NCBI RefSeq assembly: GCF_001758195.1
Contig: NZ_MASR01000001.1
Span: 1,488,001 to 1,552,000 of the forward strand
DNA: 64,000 nucleotides
Direction: 5' to 3'
Origin: Pseudohongiella acticola
Lineage (GTDB): Bacteria; Pseudomonadota; Gammaproteobacteria; Pseudomonadales; Pseudohongiellaceae
Shown: positions 34,306 to 44,008 of the stretch, one piece after another
Layout: every line of letters starts with the position of its first letter
Numbering within the stretch: the stretch's first letter is position 1
The notes under the pieces: generated by a model
The model's database searches: none
What the model was told of the DNA's origin: nothing
Seen by the model: the letters and a program-made list of their open reading frames with translations, nothing else
Position numbers and translations under genes: made by a program

Positions 34306-35751
34306 ATGCGCCTTATCCTGATCATACATCGCTATCTGGCCGTGGCCGTGGGCCTGCTGATGACGCTGTGGTGTCTGTCCGGTTTTGTAATGATGTACCA
34401 GAGTTTTCCCGAGCTGAGCAACGAACAGCGCCTGAATGGTCTGGAGCCGCTGGAGCTGAGTGCCTGCTGCAACCTGGGCCGCTTTGCCCCGCATGATGAC
34501 ACGCCCCTGGGCGGATTCCGCATAGAAATGTTATTGGGAGAGCCGGTGCTGCGCACAGGCGGCAGGGATGCAGCCATTGTCAAACTGGCGACTGGACAGC
34601 CGCTAACGCCATTGACCGAGGCAGAGATTCTGACCGTAGCCGATCAGTTTGGCAGCGGCAACAGCGTAGATGGCTCGCCCCGCTCGCTGGGCATTGTTGA
34701 TATCGATCAATGGACATTACAAAGTGCCCGACACAATGCACCGGCCTGGCATATCGCCTTTGACGATCCGACAGCCACCGAGATCTATATCAACGGCACC
34801 ACCGGCGAGGTGTTTCAGTTCACCAATCGTCGTCAGCGCGTGCTGTCCTGGTTCGGCGCCATCCCGCACTGGACTTACCCGACCATTTTGCGGCAGAACG
34901 GCCCGCTGTGGACCCAGGTGGTTATCTGGTCGTCAATACTGGGAACCTTCCTGGCTGCGACCGGACTGTATGTCGGCATCTCCCGATTACGACGGGACCG
35001 ACGCAGTAACAAGCTGGGCTCGCCTTACGCGGGCTGGTGGTACTGGCATCACATTACCGGCCTGGTGTTTGGTGTGCTGGTACTGACCTGGGTGTTCAGT
35101 GGATTGATGACCATGAACCCCTGGGGTGCGCTCAGCGAATCGGGCGGCGGTGATTATCGGGCACAGATCACCGGCTCGGCCCGCTGGGGTGAGCTGAAAC
35201 AGCTGCTGCGCGCCATCGGCGGTGATGCTAATGGCAATCGGGTGCTGGCGGATGACGCCAGGCAGATCACGCCCGCCGTGTTTAACAACGAACTGTTCCT
35301 GCTGGCACACAACGCAGATGGCAGCCAGTTGCGCCTGAACAGCAATGCCCAGGCGGCGCCACTGGCACTTAGCGCCATCGAGCGCGCCGTCGACGGACTG
35401 GGCACGCCGATGCAGAGCAGCGGCCTGCTGCACCAGGAAGACAATTACTACTATGGCCACAAGCGTGACGTCACCCTGCCCGTCTATCGCGCCGTTCTTG
35501 ACGACGACGAGCAGACCCGCCTGTACATCAACCCGGAAAGCGGCGCCGTGCGCACTCTGGGCAGCACCGGGCGCTGGTCACGCTGGATCCGTACGGGTTT
35601 GCACGATCTGGATTTTCCGGTACTGCGGCTGCGGCCGATCTGGGATATTGTGGTGGTTTTCCTGTTGCTGGGTGTGACGCTGGTGTGTGTCACGGGTACC
35701 TGGATGGCAATGCGCCGCATTCGCCGGGACTATTTATCCCTGCGAGGTTAG
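34306..35751 (+). CDS. PepSY-associated transmembrane protein
   Basis: A 481-residue membrane protein of the PepSY_TM type: an N-terminal helix after MRLILIIHRYLAVAVGL (HRY), periplasmic PepSY-like segments (NGTTGEVFQFTNR and NPESGAVRTLG), a pair of central helices around WYWHHITGLVFGVLVLTWVFSGL with membrane histidines, and a final helix. Proteins of this type are often iron-regulated and some reduce ferric siderophores at the inner membrane using membrane haem. It follows the TonB receptor closely and is likely cotranscribed. Confidence 0.88.
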   Translation: MRLILIIHRYLAVAVGLLMTLWCLSGFVMMYQSFPELSNEQRLNGLEPLELSACCNLGRFAPHDDTPLGGFRIEMLLGEPVLRTGGRDAAIVKLATGQPLTPLTEAEILTVADQFGSGNSVDGSPRSLGIVDIDQWTLQSARHNAPAWHIAFDDPTATEIYINGTTGEVFQFTNRRQRVLSWFGAIPHWTYPTILRQNGPLWTQVVIWSSILGTFLAATGLYVGISRLRRDRRSNKLGSPYAGWWYWHHITGLVFGVLVLTWVFSGLMTMNPWGALSESGGGDYRAQITGSARWGELKQLLRAIGGDANGNRVLADDARQITPAVFNNELFLLAHNADGSQLRLNSNAQAAPLALSAIERAVDGLGTPMQSSGLLHQEDNYYYGHKRDVTLPVYRAVLDDDEQTRLYINPESGAVRTLGSTGRWSRWIRTGLHDLDFPVLRLRPIWDIVVVFLLLGVTLVCVTGTWMAMRRIRRDYLSLRG

Positions 35752-35814
35752 CCCTACGGGGTTAGCCGGGCTCTGCGGAATCGAGTGATCTGCCTTGGCC
35801 GCTGGCATACTCTG

Positions 35815-35842
35815 CAGCGCCGATTTTTTATTCAGCGCCGAT
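35815..35842. repeat. Direct repeat CAGCGCCGAT
   Basis: Two exact copies of CAGCGCCGAT (35815-35824 and 35833-35842), 18 bp apart, precede the rimK gene. Spacing is close to two helical turns; function unknown. Confidence 0.4.
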
Positions 35843-35843
35843 C

Positions 35844-35871
35844 TTGTTTAGCCATAGCGATGTGGTATCTT
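35844..35871 (+). promoter_or_regulatory. Weak sigma-70-like promoter before rimK
   Basis: TTGTTT and TATCTT with a 16-bp spacer lie about 107 bases before the rimK start, right after the direct repeats. Matches to consensus are 3/6 and 4/6, so this is only a candidate. Confidence 0.25.
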
Positions 35872-35977
35872 AGCCGCCCGCAGCACTCCGGCTGCCTTCC
35901 TCCGGGCAAATGCGCAACCGTCAATTTTCCGGTACACTCTTTTTGTCTGCGCACCTTTCCTCACAAGGATTCTCATC

Positions 35978-36898
35978 ATGAAAATCGGCGTCTTGTCCCG
36001 TAATGCCAAACTCTATTCCACAAGACGGCTGGTTGAAGCAGCCCGCGAACGCGGTCACGACGCACGTGTCATCGATGTGCTCAAATGCTACATGAATATT
36101 ACCGCCAATAACCCGACCGTATTTTTTAAGGGCAAGGGCCAAGGCGATCCGGAGGCACTGGAATTCGACGCTGTCATCCCGCGCATCGGCGCCAGCGTCA
36201 CCCTGTATGGCGCCGCAGTACTGCGCCAGTTTGAAGTAGGAGGCACTTACTCCGTTAATGAATCCATTGCCATCACGCGTTCGCGCGACAAGCTGCGCGC
36301 TCACCAGTTACTGGCCCGACGCGGCTGTGGCCAGCCGGTCACCAGCTATGCTCACTCGGCCGATGCCACCGACAATCTGATCAACTCGGTTGGCGGCGCT
36401 CCGCTGCTGGTCAAGGTGCTCAAAAGTACACAGGGTAATGGCGTGGTACTGGCCGAGACCCGCAAGGCCGCAGAAAGTCTGATCAATGCCTTCCGTGGAC
36501 TGGAAGCTGACTTCCTGGTGCAGGAATTTGTCAAGGAAGCGAGCGGCTCGGATATCCGCTGTTTTGTGGTGGGCGACAAAGTGGTTGCTGCCATGCAACG
36601 CACGGCACAGGCAGGTGAATACCGCTCCAATCTGCACCGTGGCGGCACCGCGCAGGTCATCAAGTTGCGCCCCGACGAACGCAAGCTGGCCACCAAAGCC
36701 GCACAGGTCATGGGCCTGGACGTGGCCGGGGTCGACATCATCCGCTCAAATCATGGCCCACTGGTATTGGAAGTAAATTCCTCACCTGGTCTGGAAGGCA
36801 TCGAACAGGCCACCGGCATGGATATCGCCGGCGCCATTATCGACTATATCGAAAAAGACTCTCTGAAAGGCCCCAACAAGATGAAGGGCAAAGGCTGA
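35978..36898 (+). CDS. rimK: Ribosomal protein S6 glutamate ligase RimK
   Basis: A 306-residue ATP-grasp ligase of normal RimK length, starting MKIGVLSRN with AAGGA upstream. It shows the RimK pre-ATP-grasp segment ([22 protein letters not shown]), the ATP-binding [13 protein letters not shown] loop, [17 protein letters not shown], and the metal-binding [13 protein letters not shown] near the end. RimK adds glutamates to the C-terminus of ribosomal protein S6. It is monocistronic, with a strong terminator downstream. Confidence 0.95.
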   Translation: MKIGVLSRNAKLYSTRRLVEAARERGHDARVIDVLKCYMNITANNPTVFFKGKGQGDPEALEFDAVIPRIGASVTLYGAAVLRQFEVGGTYSVNESIAITRSRDKLRAHQLLARRGCGQPVTSYAHSADATDNLINSVGGAPLLVKVLKSTQGNGVVLAETRKAAESLINAFRGLEADFLVQEFVKEASGSDIRCFVVGDKVVAAMQRTAQAGEYRSNLHRGGTAQVIKLRPDERKLATKAAQVMGLDVAGVDIIRSNHGPLVLEVNSSPGLEGIEQATGMDIAGAIIDYIEKDSLKGPNKMKGKG

Positions 36899-36972
36899 GG
36901 CGCTCGCGCGCTGACCGGAATCCAATTGACTGGGATCCAACCAGGCTCAAACCCATCCAAGCTCAAACAAAA

Positions 36973-37004
36973 ACGCCCGACGCTGAAACCACAGCGTCGG
37001 GCGT
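36973..37004. terminator. Bidirectional rho-independent terminator
   Basis: A perfect 13-bp stem (ACGCCCGACGCTG with its complement) around a 6-base loop, flanked by an A-rich run on the left and TTTT shortly after on the right. It separates convergent rimK and the DUF3450 gene and would stop transcription from both. Confidence 0.85.
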
Positions 37005-37045
37005 CAATTTTCGCGTTCGGTCAGCGCTGTTGCTGAACCGAATCC

Positions 37046-37762
37046 TTACTGAGCCGGGACGGGCGGCGGTACCGGGATGTCCAGCAACTCTGGCGCAGTC
37101 AGACTGCTGGCAACGTTAGTGGCCGTGGTAATCGCTGAGCGGTAGTCACCTGCTGGCAGCTCTACCCATGAATCCGACGCTTTGTCCCAGACTGCAGTCG
37201 TTGTTCGATCTTCAGTCTGGTATGCCAGCATCAGTCGACCAATGCGTGTCATTGTCACTTCCTGCTCAACACCATCGACTTCCATCATGGTTTCGTAAGT
37301 ATCCAGCGTGCGGCCATAGCCGCCCTCGGCCTGATACAGGGCAATCAGCAGACTCAGTTTCTGAGACAGGGGCGCCTCGGGGTTGTCCACCAGCCCACGA
37401 ATACGACTGACTTCCTCACGACGCTCTTCCAGGTCGAAAGGCAGATCGGATTCAACGAATTCTTCCATGCTGGCCATCATGCGCTCGATCAGATCATTCA
37501 ACGGCGAGGTTTCTTCGTTGGAGATCATGGCAGCGTATTCTATGGATTCGGCCATTTCTGTGATCAGCTGTTCCTGCAGCGCTATCCGGTTACGGAGCTG
37601 CGCGTTGGTCAACGTCAGTGCTTCAAGCTCGTTATTAGCCTGATCGAACTGCTCTTGCAGGGATTGTGCGCTCAACGGAGCACTCAGCACGGCGAATATT
37701 ACCGCAGCTGCGGCCAGAGGCGCGGAAGCCAGTGACCTGGAAAAGTATTGCAGGGACTTCAT
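37046..37762 (-). CDS. DUF3450 family periplasmic coiled-coil protein
   Basis: A 238-residue exported protein (signal to about residue 33, LSAQS) with a coiled coil (about 35-85) and the family core FVESDLPFDLEERREEVSRIRGLVD followed by YGRTLDTYETMMEVDG. DUF3450 proteins usually accompany TonB/ExbB/ExbD-type energy-coupling genes. Here it stands alone with its own region upstream, between rimK and the opp operon, so its partner must be elsewhere. Confidence 0.88.
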   Translation of the reverse strand: MKSLQYFSRSLASAPLAAAAVIFAVLSAPLSAQSLQEQFDQANNELEALTLTNAQLRNRIALQEQLITEMAESIEYAAMISNEETSPLNDLIERMMASMEEFVESDLPFDLEERREEVSRIRGLVDNPEAPLSQKLSLLIALYQAEGGYGRTLDTYETMMEVDGVEQEVTMTRIGRLMLAYQTEDRTTTAVWDKASDSWVELPAGDYRSAITTATNVASSLTAPELLDIPVPPPVPAQ

Positions 37763-37913
37763 AATTATTCTTCCTCGTTGGGGAGCACCATCTTAAAACA
37801 GTTTCGGGGGCGAAAACAACCCATCACCACCCCGCGAACCGTGGTCTTTTAACATATATCAGATGAATGTTGATGTGTGATGACAGGCTGCTGTCACCGG
37901 CCTGGTCTCCGCG

Positions 37914-38882
37914 TCAGCGTGCCTGTTCTGTATACAGGTGGCAGGCCACCAGTCTGTCCTCATCAGCCAGCGGGAGCAACTGCGGCGTCTTCTGACGACA
38001 GACCGGCATCACTTTGGGACAGCGTCCGGCAAAACGGCAGCCCTCGGGGACATTGACCGGACTGGGGATTTCCCCCTGAATTGCCGTCGACTCGCGTTGC
38101 CTTTCGGTGTCCGGATCCGGTTCCGGATTGGAGGCAGTCAGCACTTCGGTATAAGGATGCCTGGGCGAAAAATAGACGTCACTGGCATTGCCCAGCTCTA
38201 CCAGCGACCCCAGGTACATGACGGCCATGCGATCACTGATATAGCGCACCATGGACAGGTCATGGGCAATAAACAGCATGGTCAGACCCATGGACTTTTT
38301 CAGGTCATTCAACAAGTTGACAACCTGCGCCTGCACGGACACATCCAGTGCCGAAATCGGTTCGTCACAGACAACAAATTCCGGCTCCATGATAAGCGCA
38401 CGGGCAATACCAATGCGTTGGCGCTGGCCACCGGAAAACTCATGCGGATAGCGCGAGGCATGGGCGGCGTTCAGGCCCACGCGTTGCAGCCACTCACTGA
38501 CCAGTGCCTGTTTTTGCGCCTGCGTCATGGACGTGGCACGCAATCCTTCAGCGATGACCTCACCCACCGTCATGCGAGGATTCAGTGACGAGTAAGGGTC
38601 CTGAAAAATCATCTGCATTTTGTGCGCCAGCCGTCGGAAATCTGCCGAACGGTAGCGCGCCGGCAGCTGTTCGCCGCGATAGCTAAGCGTGCCTGAGGTT
38701 TTATCGTGCAGGCCCAGCAGCGTCTTGCCCAGCGTGGATTTGCCGGAACCACTCTCGCCTACCAGTCCCAGTGTCTCGCCTTCATGAATGCTGAAGCTGA
38801 TACCGTCGACCGCATGCACACGCTGACCGCGGCCCAGCTCAAAATATTTGGTCAGTCTGTCGAGTTGAATCAGTTCGGTCAT
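37914..38882 (-). CDS. oppF: Oligopeptide ABC transporter ATP-binding protein OppF
   Basis: A 322-residue ABC ATPase: Walker A GESGSGKST, Q-loop region, signature LSGGQ-type FSGGQRQRIGIARAL, Walker B FVVCDEPISALD, and the Opp/Dpp-type C-terminal extension with a cysteine set (CRFAGRCPKVMPVC ... ACHL) that in this family can bind an Fe-S cluster. Last gene of the opp operon, overlapping oppD by four bases. Confidence 0.95.
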   Translation of the reverse strand: MTELIQLDRLTKYFELGRGQRVHAVDGISFSIHEGETLGLVGESGSGKSTLGKTLLGLHDKTSGTLSYRGEQLPARYRSADFRRLAHKMQMIFQDPYSSLNPRMTVGEVIAEGLRATSMTQAQKQALVSEWLQRVGLNAAHASRYPHEFSGGQRQRIGIARALIMEPEFVVCDEPISALDVSVQAQVVNLLNDLKKSMGLTMLFIAHDLSMVRYISDRMAVMYLGSLVELGNASDVYFSPRHPYTEVLTASNPEPDPDTERQRESTAIQGEIPSPVNVPEGCRFAGRCPKVMPVCRQKTPQLLPLADEDRLVACHLYTEQAR

Positions 38883-39940
38883 CGCGACGCCCCCGCCTCA
38901 GCCCGGTAAAGGCCATCAATCTGACGCTCCTGCTGAGGATGCTGCAGCCAGCAACGGGAATAGTGATTGTCCCCGATAACAAACGGTGGCGGATTATCGC
39001 CCTGGCAAACCTGCATCGCCCACGGGCAGCGTGCACAATAGGCACAGCCGGCCGGCGGCGAAAACAGATCCGGCGGACTGCCCGGGATGGGCTGAAGCTG
39101 ATGCGCCGCATCCGAGTTGTTGCTGGGCATGGCCAGTTTGAGGCCCAGCGTGTAGGGATGGGAAGACTTATAGAAGAGATCGTCTACTGACGCCGATTCC
39201 ACAATCTGTCCGGCATACATGACAGCCACTTTGTCGGCCATGCGTGCCACCACGGCCAGGTCATGGGTAATCAGAATAATGGCCATGCCGGTTTCACGCT
39301 GTATGTCTTTCAGCAGATCCAGAATTTGTGCCTGAATGGTCACATCCAGAGCGGTGGTGGGCTCATCGGCTATCAGCACGGACGGTTTGCAGGCAATCGC
39401 CATGGCGATCATCGCGCGCTGAAGCATGCCGCCGGAGAATTCGAAGGGGTATTGTCGGGCGCGTTTTGGCGCTTCCGGTATTTTTACCAGCTCCAATAAT
39501 TCTATGGCACGGGCAAACGCCTGTGAGCGCGAGTAGCCACGATGCACTTCCAGGGTCTCGGCAATCTGATCACCAATGCACATGGTCGGGTTCAGCGACG
39601 ACATCGGATCCTGAAAAATCATGCCGATTTCGTCACCGCAGATGGCCTTGCCATTCAGCTGGGTTTTGCCCAGGAAATCCTGTCCCCGAAGCCTGGCGGA
39701 GCCTTTGCGAATGCGTCCCGGTGGCATCGGGATCAGCCCCATCACCGCCTGCATCGACACCGACTTGCCACAACCTGACTCACCGACAATGGCCAGCGTC
39801 TGGCCCGCTTCCACACTGAAACTGACACCGCGCACGGCTTGCACGATGCCGCCGAAGGTAGCGAATTCGACGTGCAGATTATCAACGCTCAACAGAGTGT
39901 CGCCGCTCGACTGGTTGTCATTGCTCACTTGGGCGCTCAT
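38879..39940 (-). CDS. oppD: Oligopeptide ABC transporter ATP-binding protein OppD
   Basis: A 353-residue ABC ATPase with Walker A GESGCGKSV, signature FSGGMLQRAMIAMAIA, Walker B VLIADEPTTALD, H-loop THDLAV and the C-terminal peptide-transporter extension with CAYCARCPWAMQVC. It pairs with OppF to drive import. The start overlaps oppC by four bases and the stop overlaps oppF by four, so the four membrane and ATPase genes are tightly coupled. Confidence 0.95.
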   Translation of the reverse strand: MSAQVSNDNQSSGDTLLSVDNLHVEFATFGGIVQAVRGVSFSVEAGQTLAIVGESGCGKSVSMQAVMGLIPMPPGRIRKGSARLRGQDFLGKTQLNGKAICGDEIGMIFQDPMSSLNPTMCIGDQIAETLEVHRGYSRSQAFARAIELLELVKIPEAPKRARQYPFEFSGGMLQRAMIAMAIACKPSVLIADEPTTALDVTIQAQILDLLKDIQRETGMAIILITHDLAVVARMADKVAVMYAGQIVESASVDDLFYKSSHPYTLGLKLAMPSNNSDAAHQLQPIPGSPPDLFSPPAGCAYCARCPWAMQVCQGDNPPPFVIGDNHYSRCWLQHPQQERQIDGLYRAEAGASR

Positions 39941-41325
39941 TCCGTGTTCCTCATCTTCGCATCCAGGGCGTCGCGCAAGCCGTCTCCCAAGAGATTGAAT
40001 GCCAGCACCGTGATGCTGATCATGGCGGCAGGAAATATCAATTCATGCGGATGCGTCAGCATGGTTTTCAGGCCCTCGTTACACATGCTGCCCCAACTGG
40101 CTGTGGGCGGCGCCACGCCCATGCCAATAAAGGACAAAAAGGCTTCGGTGAAAATGGCCGCCGGCACGGCAAAGGTCAGTGTTACCAGAATCACACCGAG
40201 TGTATTGGGAATCATGTGGCGCAGAATCAGGTAGTTTTGCGACGCCCCCAGCAGGCGCGCAGCACTGACATAGGCTTCTTCACGTATCTGCAGAATCTGC
40301 CCCCGTACCAGGCGCGCTGTGGCAGGCCAGGACAGAATGATGAGCGCGACCAGCATCGGAAAAATGCCGCTTTCCCCCGGGCCAATGCCAAACACCACCT
40401 GAAACAGGATCATGAACAGCAGGAAGGGCAACGCCACGACAAAATCGGCAAAACGCATCATCAGTGAATCCAGACGGCCACCAACAAACCCGGAAGTGGC
40501 GCCGTATATCACACCAAAAGCAACAAAAAACAAAGGTGCCAGCAAACCGATAAACAGGGATACGCGCGCCCCTGCCATTAACCGCGCCAGCATGTCTCGG
40601 CCCAGGTAATCAGTGCCCAGCGGGTGCCATGACAGCTGCACTTCATCGCCAGGCTGCAACGTTTCGGGTTCCGTCACCAGATTTCTTGCCGCGACCTCGT
40701 CCACCGTAATCACCCGTCGCACATCCGCCGTGACGGTGTCGTAATTTCCGGTGAGCTGGCCGAGTTCATTCAGCTCGGCAATGGAGTAATAGTAAGTTTC
40801 CGGTGACAGATTGAGCCGGTCTTCGTAGTAGTTCAGCTCGGGATTATTGATGGTCAGCAGTGGCAGGCCCAGCGTCTGGGCATTCTCAGGTTGGTACTTG
40901 TTGCGAAATACGCGGTATCCATCAGCACCCGGCATGACACGCCATTTGAGTGTGACGCTTTGCGTGTCCGGTTCAGATGCCAGCCACAGATTGACGTCAC
41001 CGGCAGGTGGCTCGCTGGTGCCATCCCAGACCTCAAAGGGTTCGACGATAATGGCACGCCGGTCCGCACCCGGCCCGATACTGATCTGATCAATATCCTG
41101 CAGTGCCGGATCGACCCGCCAGACCAGCGGCCCAATAAAGGTAAAGATCAGCAAGCCCACAATAATGCCGAGTGACACGATGGCGCGCTTGTTGGCCTTG
41201 AGACGACCCCAGGCATCCTGCCAATAGGAACGCGACGGACGCACCAGTGCAGGTGCTGATGATTGTCCGGCCAAGGGCTCGAAGTCAGAGGGACGCAACT
41301 GGCGAATGATAGGATTTTTTTCCAT
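39937..41325 (-). CDS. oppC: Oligopeptide ABC permease OppC with a large fibronectin-III-like periplasmic insert
   Basis: The start at 41325 (AGGA upstream) gives 462 residues, well above the usual 280-320. After the first helix (about 48-66) there is an extra periplasmic block, residues about 82-230, in which VTLKWRVMPGADGYRVFRNK and NYYEDRLNLSPETYYYSIAELNELG read as a fibronectin type III-like beta sandwich. The standard permease resumes at HPLGTDYLGRDMLARLMAGARVSL and ends with the EAA-type cytoplasmic loop. OppC forms the channel with OppB. The insert probably faces the substrate-binding protein. Confidence 0.92.
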   Translation of the reverse strand: MEKNPIIRQLRPSDFEPLAGQSSAPALVRPSRSYWQDAWGRLKANKRAIVSLGIIVGLLIFTFIGPLVWRVDPALQDIDQISIGPGADRRAIIVEPFEVWDGTSEPPAGDVNLWLASEPDTQSVTLKWRVMPGADGYRVFRNKYQPENAQTLGLPLLTINNPELNYYEDRLNLSPETYYYSIAELNELGQLTGNYDTVTADVRRVITVDEVAARNLVTEPETLQPGDEVQLSWHPLGTDYLGRDMLARLMAGARVSLFIGLLAPLFFVAFGVIYGATSGFVGGRLDSLMMRFADFVVALPFLLFMILFQVVFGIGPGESGIFPMLVALIILSWPATARLVRGQILQIREEAYVSAARLLGASQNYLILRHMIPNTLGVILVTLTFAVPAAIFTEAFLSFIGMGVAPPTASWGSMCNEGLKTMLTHPHELIFPAAMISITVLAFNLLGDGLRDALDAKMRNTE

Positions 41326-41350
41326 ACTGAGTTCTATTCCTGTCTTCGCA

Positions 41351-42283
41351 TCATTGCAGTCTGACTCTGGGATCGATCCAGCTGTACACCAGATCAACCA
41401 GTATCACCATCATGACCAGAAACGCACCGTAGAACACAGTGGTACCCATGATCACGGTATAGTCCAGTTGCTGCACCGCCTGGACAAAATATCGACCCAG
41501 CCCCGGGATGGCAAAAACCAGTTCCACCACAAACCCCCCCGTGGTGATGGCAGCAATGGCCGGACCCAGAACGGTAATGACGGGCAACACAGCGTTGCGC
41601 AGCTGATGTCGGGTAAATATGCGCGTGGGTGACAGACCTTTGGCTTTCGCCGTACGAATGTAGTCCGAACTGATTACCTCCAGCATGGAGGATCGCATCA
41701 GGCGGGTCATATAGGCCATGGTGCCCAGGCCCAAAACCAGGGCCGGCAGTATCATATGCGACACAGTGCCCCAGCCGGCCACCGGCAGCACGGACACGCC
41801 GGTAAGCGCGTTGACGTTGACCAGGCCAAGTTGACCCAGCGCGGCAAATACAAAACTCGGAATGGATATGCCCAGAATGACCAGAAACATGATGATGTAG
41901 TCAGGCAGGCGATTGCGAAACAGCGACGTCAACGCGCCAAACAGAATGCCACCGAGCGCGGCAAACATCACGGCAAGAATGCCTAGCGTAGCGGACACCG
42001 GAAAATGCTCGCGGATGATGTCATTGACCTCACGATTCTGCTGCGTGTAGGAGATGCCAAAGTCACCCTTCAGCATGTTGCGCATATAGATGAAGTACTG
42101 CTCCGTTACTGGCCGGTCAAGGCCGTAGCGTGCCTCCAGATTGGCGCGAATCGTGGCATTGGTGGCGCGCTCGCCAGACAGCGGGTCGCCAGGCACGTTA
42201 TGCATGCCTATAAAGGTGACCGTGGCGATAAACCAGACTGTGACCAGCCCCTGAAGCAGACGTTTGCAGGTATACCACCACAT
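41351..42283 (-). CDS. oppB: Oligopeptide ABC permease OppB
   Basis: A 310-residue permease, usual length, with six helices and family motifs MHNVPGDPLSGERAT near the N-terminus (OppB/DppB periplasmic loop), and the cytoplasmic EAA loop DYIRTAKAKGLSPTRIFTRHQLRNAVLPVI that couples to the ATPases. Sits between oppA and oppC with six and 25-base gaps. Confidence 0.95.
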   Translation of the reverse strand: MWWYTCKRLLQGLVTVWFIATVTFIGMHNVPGDPLSGERATNATIRANLEARYGLDRPVTEQYFIYMRNMLKGDFGISYTQQNREVNDIIREHFPVSATLGILAVMFAALGGILFGALTSLFRNRLPDYIIMFLVILGISIPSFVFAALGQLGLVNVNALTGVSVLPVAGWGTVSHMILPALVLGLGTMAYMTRLMRSSMLEVISSDYIRTAKAKGLSPTRIFTRHQLRNAVLPVITVLGPAIAAITTGGFVVELVFAIPGLGRYFVQAVQQLDYTVIMGTTVFYGAFLVMMVILVDLVYSWIDPRVRLQ

Positions 42284-42289
42284 AACTGA

Positions 42290-44008
42290 TTATTCTCCGG
42301 GCTCGATCCAGGCGTGAGTGAAGTCCACTTCCGAAGCAAATACATGCCGGACAATGCCACGCACCTGCGAGTCCGTAACGTAGACATAACCACGCTCATA
42401 GTCGGGCATGATCACTACATCTTCCGTCAGAATTCGCTGGATTTCCCCGAACGCGTCAAAACGTTCCTGCCGGTCCAGCGAACTCTGCGCAATGCGCACC
42501 TGGGCGTCAAGCGCCGGGTTGCTGTAACGGCCACGGTTGCTGAGGTTCCAGGATGCAAACAGGTCGGCAAACGTCAGCGGATCATTATAGTCCGGCCCCC
42601 AGCCAGCACCAACCATATCAAAGTCACCGGCAGTCATCTTCTCCAGTCGCTGCCGGAAAATCTGCGCATCAATCAGCAGATCAATATCCAGATAGCGCTT
42701 GAAGACTTCCTGGTAATATTCAGCCTGAATGCGCGCGACCGGCGTCTCACTGGACAGGAATACCAGCGGAGGCAGCTCCTCAAGTCCGAGCTCATCCAGC
42801 GCCATCGCCAGATGTTCCCGGGCCAGCTCTATATTTCGCGGCTGTTCAGGGACCGGATACTCATCACGGAAAGGTCCGTCCATGCCCTCAACCCAATACG
42901 GGAACAGACTTTTTCCGGGCAGATAACCTGGCAATTTGATGACCCGGTTCACCAGCTCGCTGGAGTCATGCACCAGGCTCAGCGCCTTGCGCAGATGCCA
43001 ATTGGAGGTCAGACGTTCCGGCCGATGGTTGAATTCGGTATAGAAAACAGTGCCTTCCATGAACTGACTGAGCGACCAGCGTTGCAGCATGGCCTGATCC
43101 AGCATTTCTGCGGTGAGGTCGGCGATAACGATTTGGTTGTCCTGAAACAGATTCAGGAGGGTATTAGAATCCGACGTCATGTGGGCGAAATTGATGCCAT
43201 CCAGCCGGATCCGTTCGGCGCCCCAATAGTCGGAATTCTTGCGCAACTGCATGCTGGCGCCGTGCACCCAGCTGGTCATGACAAAAGGACCGTTATAGAT
43301 CATCTCGTCAGCATCGGCACCGTAGCGGCCATTGGTCTGGTTGTAGAACTCCTCATTGACCGGCAGATAGGTAACGTATCCCACCATGCGATCAAAATAG
43401 GCGATCGGCGTCTCAAGGTTGACCTCGAGTGTGAAGTCGTCAATGGCTTCCACACCGACTTCGTCGACTGATACCTCACCATTGTTGGCTTTTTCGGCAT
43501 TCAGGATAGGGTAGAGAATGAAAGCGTATTGCGAGGCGGTTGCCGGATCCAGAACTGTTTTCCAGGCAAATTCAAAATCATGCGCGGTGACCGGTGCGCC
43601 GTTGCTCCAGCGCGCGTCATCCCGCAACCAGAAGGTAAACCGCGTGCCGTCCTGCTCCCAGCGCTCGGCAACACCCCCGACCAGCTCGCCGTTGGCATCG
43701 TAGCGCAGCAGGCCTTCCATGACGTGGTACATCACGATGGCACTGACCGCATCACTGGCGCGCATACTGTCCATCTGCGGGGGTTCTTCGCGCAGATAGC
43801 TGGTAATGGTGTTGTTTTCGACGTCTACCGCCATCCGCGACATACCGGCAGCACTGCTGGTCAGGCTGGCCAGCACATTGAGCACAAACATCATCGCGAC
43901 CAGCAAAGCCACGGCGGCGGCGGCATAGATAGCCAGTTGTTTACCCGCTGCCCGGGTCAGTCTGTCGCCGGTAGCCTGTTTAACGTCTGCGGGGTCAGTT
44001 TGATTCAT
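42290..44008 (-). CDS. oppA: Peptide ABC transporter substrate-binding protein OppA, likely membrane-anchored
   Basis: A 572-residue family 5 extracellular solute-binding protein (GLLRYDANGELVGGVAERWE, FWLRDDARWSNGAPVTAHDFEFAWK, YNGPFVMTSWVHGASMQLRKNSDYWG, AGWGPDYNDPLTF). The N-terminus has a 20-residue charged segment and a long hydrophobic helix (about 24-48) with neither a lipobox nor a clear signal-peptidase site, so it may stay as a membrane anchor. First gene of the opp operon. Confidence 0.93.
   Translation of the reverse strand: MNQTDPADVKQATGDRLTRAAGKQLAIYAAAAVALLVAMMFVLNVLASLTSSAAGMSRMAVDVENNTITSYLREEPPQMDSMRASDAVSAIVMYHVMEGLLRYDANGELVGGVAERWEQDGTRFTFWLRDDARWSNGAPVTAHDFEFAWKTVLDPATASQYAFILYPILNAEKANNGEVSVDEVGVEAIDDFTLEVNLETPIAYFDRMVGYVTYLPVNEEFYNQTNGRYGADADEMIYNGPFVMTSWVHGASMQLRKNSDYWGAERIRLDGINFAHMTSDSNTLLNLFQDNQIVIADLTAEMLDQAMLQRWSLSQFMEGTVFYTEFNHRPERLTSNWHLRKALSLVHDSSELVNRVIKLPGYLPGKSLFPYWVEGMDGPFRDEYPVPEQPRNIELAREHLAMALDELGLEELPPLVFLSSETPVARIQAEYYQEVFKRYLDIDLLIDAQIFRQRLEKMTAGDFDMVGAGWGPDYNDPLTFADLFASWNLSNRGRYSNPALDAQVRIAQSSLDRQERFDAFGEIQRILTEDVVIMPDYERGYVYVTDSQVRGIVRHVFASEVDFTHAWIEPGE

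Noticed and set aside
42314-43471. Long plus-strand frame of 385 codons
   Set aside because: Lies wholly antisense to oppA, has no family motif or ribosome site, and its composition is that of a complementary shadow.
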